The position numbers and the translations under genes are program-made. From assembly GCA_946055175.1 (NCBI GenBank), contig CAMGET010000034.1, positions 1 to 8,749 on the forward strand: a stretch of 8,749 bases of DNA, in the 5' to 3' direction. Each line of letters opens with the position of its first letter. Within the stretch, counting starts at the first letter, position 1. Positions 6,856 through 8,749 of this stretch are shown here, piece by piece. Under the pieces are notes generated by a model. It searched no databases. It saw nothing but the letters and a program-made list of their open reading frames with translations, and was not told the DNA's origin. The DNA comes from an uncultured Roseburia sp. Lineage in GTDB: Bacteria > Bacillota > Clostridia > Lachnospirales > Lachnospiraceae.

Positions 6856-6884
6856 AATATAGCCTATTGGAAGCAGACTTGCAA
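6856..6884 (-). promoter_or_regulatory. Sigma-A promoter for the large anchored protein
   Basis: On the - strand, TTGCAA (6884-6879) and TATATT (6861-6856) are 17 bases apart, the same hexamers and spacing as the HPr-like promoter. A start near 6849 leaves a leader of about 25 bases holding the AGGAG site. The -35 lies in the loop, and the -10 just overlaps the outer end, of a 14-base-pair inverted repeat (6860-6898). Confidence 0.6.
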
Positions 6885-6898
6885 CTTCCAATAAGCTA
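6860..6898 (-). terminator. Stem-loop: probable terminator of the GH31/small-protein transcript, or operator
   Basis: Arms 6860-6873 and 6885-6898 form 14 pairs around an 11-base loop. The only non-Watson-Crick pair (6864/6894) is a G-U wobble in - strand RNA but a C-A mismatch in + strand RNA, so the structure is better formed in the - strand transcript. On that strand it lies 46 bases after the stop codon at 6944 and is followed by an imperfect U-rich tract (TATTTTATGTT), so termination may be partial. It also overlaps the promoter of the next gene and could act as a protein-binding inverted repeat. Confidence 0.6.
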
Positions 6899-6899
6899 C

Positions 6900-6928
6900 A
6901 TTGTATTCACTTTTTTCAATTTATGCAA
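6900..6928 (-). promoter_or_regulatory. Possible second, upstream promoter for the large anchored protein
   Basis: On the - strand, TTGCAT (6928-6923) and TACAAT (6905-6900) are 17 bases apart. The -10 matches 5 of 6 bases but the -35 only 3 of 6. A start near 6893 would put most of the stem-loop in the 5' leader. This is a weaker candidate than 6856-6884 and may be chance in AT-rich DNA. Confidence 0.3.
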
Positions 6929-6943
6929 ATACTTTTGTTCTTT

Positions 6944-7435
6944 CTACCACCATCTGTTACATCGTCTGTGTCTGCATCGTCTGCGGTACATCTCATTTGT
7001 AAGTATAACCCCAATCAGGCTTCTTAAATCATCCCTTGGTCCATTCCATGGTGGCGGTCCCATTGGTGGTCCCGGTGGTTTTGGTCCCATTGGCGGACGA
7101 AACGGAGGCGGGCCGCTTACCTGCTCTGTCTCCAGTTGTTTTTCGCCCTCCCTGGCTTTCTTGTAAATCCGGTCTGTAATCTGTTCCATCATGAAACGGT
7201 CCGGATATTCGTCAAACATGAGGCTTCCCTCATATTCCATCTTATCACATTCTTCCTCAACCAGTTCCAGGATTCTTTTTACTTCTCTTGGATACAGTTC
7301 TTTCATTCTGTCCATGTCCTTCTCATATTCCATCTCCGTCAGATAAAGATTCTGCATCGGATAACTCATATAAAAAGGCATTTTCACCATATCACCTTGC
7401 GGCATATACGAATAAGGCTGATAACGATATTCCAC
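6944..7435 (-). CDS. Small Tyr/Met-, Pro/Gly- and Arg-rich protein of unknown function
   Basis: A 163-residue protein starting at GTG, supported by AGGAG (complement of 7442-7446) six bases upstream. No function is recognised with certainty. Residues 1-32 are rich in Tyr, Met and Pro. Residues 33-104 are a charged, probably helical segment (MEYEKDMDRMKELYP, RILELVEEECDKMEYEG, MFDEYPDRFMMEQITDRIYKKA). Residues 108-133 are a Pro/Gly/Met stretch with the unit PPMGP repeated. The C-terminus (135-163) is DDLRSLIGVILTNEMY followed by a basic RRRCRHRRCNRWW tail. There is no signal peptide or membrane segment. I recall similar small proteins ending in a NEMYRRRCR-type tail in Lachnospiraceae, and the composition recalls spore-coat-associated proteins, but neither point proves a role. 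It lies 32 bases after the GH31 gene, probably in the same transcript, ahead of the 6860-6898 stem-loop. Confidence 0.78.
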   Translation of the reverse strand: MEYRYQPYSYMPQGDMVKMPFYMSYPMQNLYLTEMEYEKDMDRMKELYPREVKRILELVEEECDKMEYEGSLMFDEYPDRFMMEQITDRIYKKAREGEKQLETEQVSGPPPFRPPMGPKPPGPPMGPPPWNGPRDDLRSLIGVILTNEMYRRRCRHRRCNRWW

Positions 7436-7467
7436 GTAATGCTCCTAATTTGCTCTATCGCTATACC

Positions 7468-8749
7468 TTATGCAAACCATATCGCATCGTGCCAGTCCAC
7501 CGCTTCAATCTCTCTATAAGTTTTTTCGTAAGCATTTTTTTGCATATTGGTTGTGATTATTCCGTTCCTGCTTACAAACTCATAAGCATTATAGCACCCT
7601 TCACGGTAAAGGAAATCTGTCCCATTATCCTGATAGTGCACATAACGTCCTTCTCCCGGAAATACTACCAGTTTTAAAAGATCATAAGGCCTCTCTCCAA
7701 CATACTGCATTACCTCGTAAACCGGCAGAATCGTTCCTGCTTTTGCAAAAACAGGGCAGGTATCCAGTGGTGCTTCTATCAGATAATACCGGCTACCCTG
7801 ATATTCCCTTTTGTCAAAAAGTCCATACCAGATTCCCTCCGGAAGATATACCATCCTGCGTGTGGCTCCCTGAGTCACCACCGGTGCCGCCAGTAAATTC
7901 TCACCCACTAAAAATTCATCATTCAAATTCCATACTTCCGGGTCTTTCTCGTAATGTAACACGAGCGGTCTCATAACAGGAAGTCCTGTTTTTTCTCCTT
8001 CAAAGAACAGATCATATAAATATGGCAGCAGCTGGTAACGAAGTTTAATAAACTTACGATTGATATCCATTACTTCCTTTCCAAACTGCCATGGTTCCTG
8101 ATAAATGCAGCCATTAGAGGAATGATTTCGAAACAGTGGAGAGAAAACTGCCAGTTCTATCCAGCGGCAAAGCAGCTCCGGAGTACAGTCCGCGCCAAAT
8201 CCACCAATATCTGTTCCCACAAATGACATTCCGCTTAAACCCAGATTGCAAAGCTGTGGAATTGCCATCTGCAAATGCGACCACAGGCTCTGATTGTCTC
8301 CCGTCCATGCTGTCGTATATTTCTGGGAGCCCGCATAACACGCTCTTGTAATCACAAACGGTCTTTTCCCGCTTATTTTTTTGATTCCCTCATAGGTTGC
8401 TTTTGCCATGTTATGGCCGTAAACATTATGCATTGCAGCATGGGTTGATGGCAAATCTTCGTCTGTAAATACCACATCTGCAGGAAGTTCACCATGAAAG
8501 CTTGCCGGCTCGTTCATATCATTCCATACACCGTCAACTCCCATATCAAGCAGATAACCCTGTTTACCGGCCCACCAGTCACGCACCTTAGGATTGCCAA
8601 AATCCGGATAAACCGCATCCCCCGGCCAAACGGCGTTCACATACACGTCTCCTTCCGGTGTCTTTGCAAAATATCCATTTTCTATTCCTTCCCGGTAAAC
8701 ATCGTAGTTTTCATCTACTTTTACCCCGGGATCAATAATACAGACTGTT
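7468..8749 (-). CDS. Alpha-glucosidase, glycoside hydrolase family 31 (5' end outside the window)
   Basis: The C-terminal 427 or so residues of a GH31 enzyme, which hydrolyses terminal alpha-linked glucose or related sugars. The reading frame stays open past position 8646 to the window edge (TVCIIDPGVKVDENYDVYRE and on), so the gene continues upstream; full members have about 650-800 residues. Numbered from the first visible residue, the catalytic nucleophile is D77 in WNDMNEP (codon 8518-8520) and the acid/base is D151 in WTGDNQSLW. Other family motifs follow: GTDIGGFGADCTPELLCRW, SPLFRNHSS, QLLPYLYDLFFE, GLPVMRPL, and the C-terminal beta-sandwich region from about residue 265. No signal peptide can be judged because the N-terminus is missing. 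It probably acts on intracellular or imported oligosaccharides. The stop at 7468 precedes the small unknown gene by 32 bases. The family is certain; linkage specificity is not readable. Confidence 0.95.
   Translation of the reverse strand, partial: TVCIIDPGVKVDENYDVYREGIENGYFAKTPEGDVYVNAVWPGDAVYPDFGNPKVRDWWAGKQGYLLDMGVDGVWNDMNEPASFHGELPADVVFTDEDLPSTHAAMHNVYGHNMAKATYEGIKKISGKRPFVITRACYAGSQKYTTAWTGDNQSLWSHLQMAIPQLCNLGLSGMSFVGTDIGGFGADCTPELLCRWIELAVFSPLFRNHSSNGCIYQEPWQFGKEVMDINRKFIKLRYQLLPYLYDLFFEGEKTGLPVMRPLVLHYEKDPEVWNLNDEFLVGENLLAAPVVTQGATRRMVYLPEGIWYGLFDKREYQGSRYYLIEAPLDTCPVFAKAGTILPVYEVMQYVGERPYDLLKLVVFPGEGRYVHYQDNGTDFLYREGCYNAYEFVSRNGIITTNMQKNAYEKTYREIEAVDWHDAIWFA

Noticed and set aside
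7056..7093. Direct repeat GGTCCCATTGG at 7056-7066 and 7083-7093
   Set aside because: It is explained by the repeated PPMGP codons of the small protein (27-base, nine-codon period), not by a mobile or CRISPR-type repeat.
6819..7166. 115-codon + strand open frame with Gly-rich repeats, and overlapping frames at 7136-7519 and 7288-7677
   Set aside because: Its GGPIGGPGG pattern is the reverse complement of the Pro/Gly codons of the - strand small protein. Start sites and codon patterns support the - strand gene.
8644..8646. GTG that could be read as the start of a 392-residue GH31 protein
   Set aside because: The frame is open upstream to the window edge and encodes conserved GH31 sequence (IIDPGVKV, DVYREGIENGYF), so the codon is internal and the gene is cut by the window.

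Overview
The window looks like chromosomal DNA from an anaerobic Firmicute of class Clostridia, most likely Lachnospiraceae. The base composition is moderate to low GC, ribosome binding sites are strong AGGAGG-type sequences, and sigma-A promoters are recognisable. The gene content also fits: a DnaD-domain primosome gene beside a DnaI-type helicase loader, an unusually long PRPP synthetase, and a DUF6465-like protein with a Lys/Ala-rich tail. This assignment rests on recalled family resemblance, not on a database search.

Left part, + strand (1-3396): a promoter with a perfect extended -10 is followed by three tightly spaced genes. They are a DnaD/DnaB-type replication initiation protein, a DnaI/DnaC-type AAA+ helicase loader, and ribose-phosphate pyrophosphokinase. 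The run ends at a strong hairpin with an A-tract on one side and a T-tract on the other, able to stop transcription from both directions. The first two genes would act together in loading the replicative helicase. PRPP synthetase feeds nucleotide synthesis, so the three genes link replication and its precursors.

Middle, - strand (3450-4208): a two-gene unit with its own promoter, transcribed towards the same terminator. It encodes an HPr-like protein with an altered active-site loop, then a small DUF6465-like protein with a histone-like basic tail.

Right part, - strand (4299-8749): a large membrane-anchored protein of unknown function (841 residues), whose C-terminal domain looks like a C39-type peptidase that has lost its catalytic Cys and His. 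Upstream of it lie a hairpin/promoter region, a small Pro/Gly/Arg-rich unknown protein, and the 3' portion of a GH31 alpha-glucosidase that runs off the window end. The last two are probably co-transcribed.

No stretch longer than about 160 bases lacks a gene. I see no insertion sequence, CRISPR array, tRNA, rRNA, phage gene or defence system. This is mostly a conserved core region. The points that merit a second look are the HPr-like active-site changes, the apparent pseudo-peptidase domain, the long PRPP synthetase and the inverted repeat overlapping a promoter. I did not find an entirely new multi-gene system.
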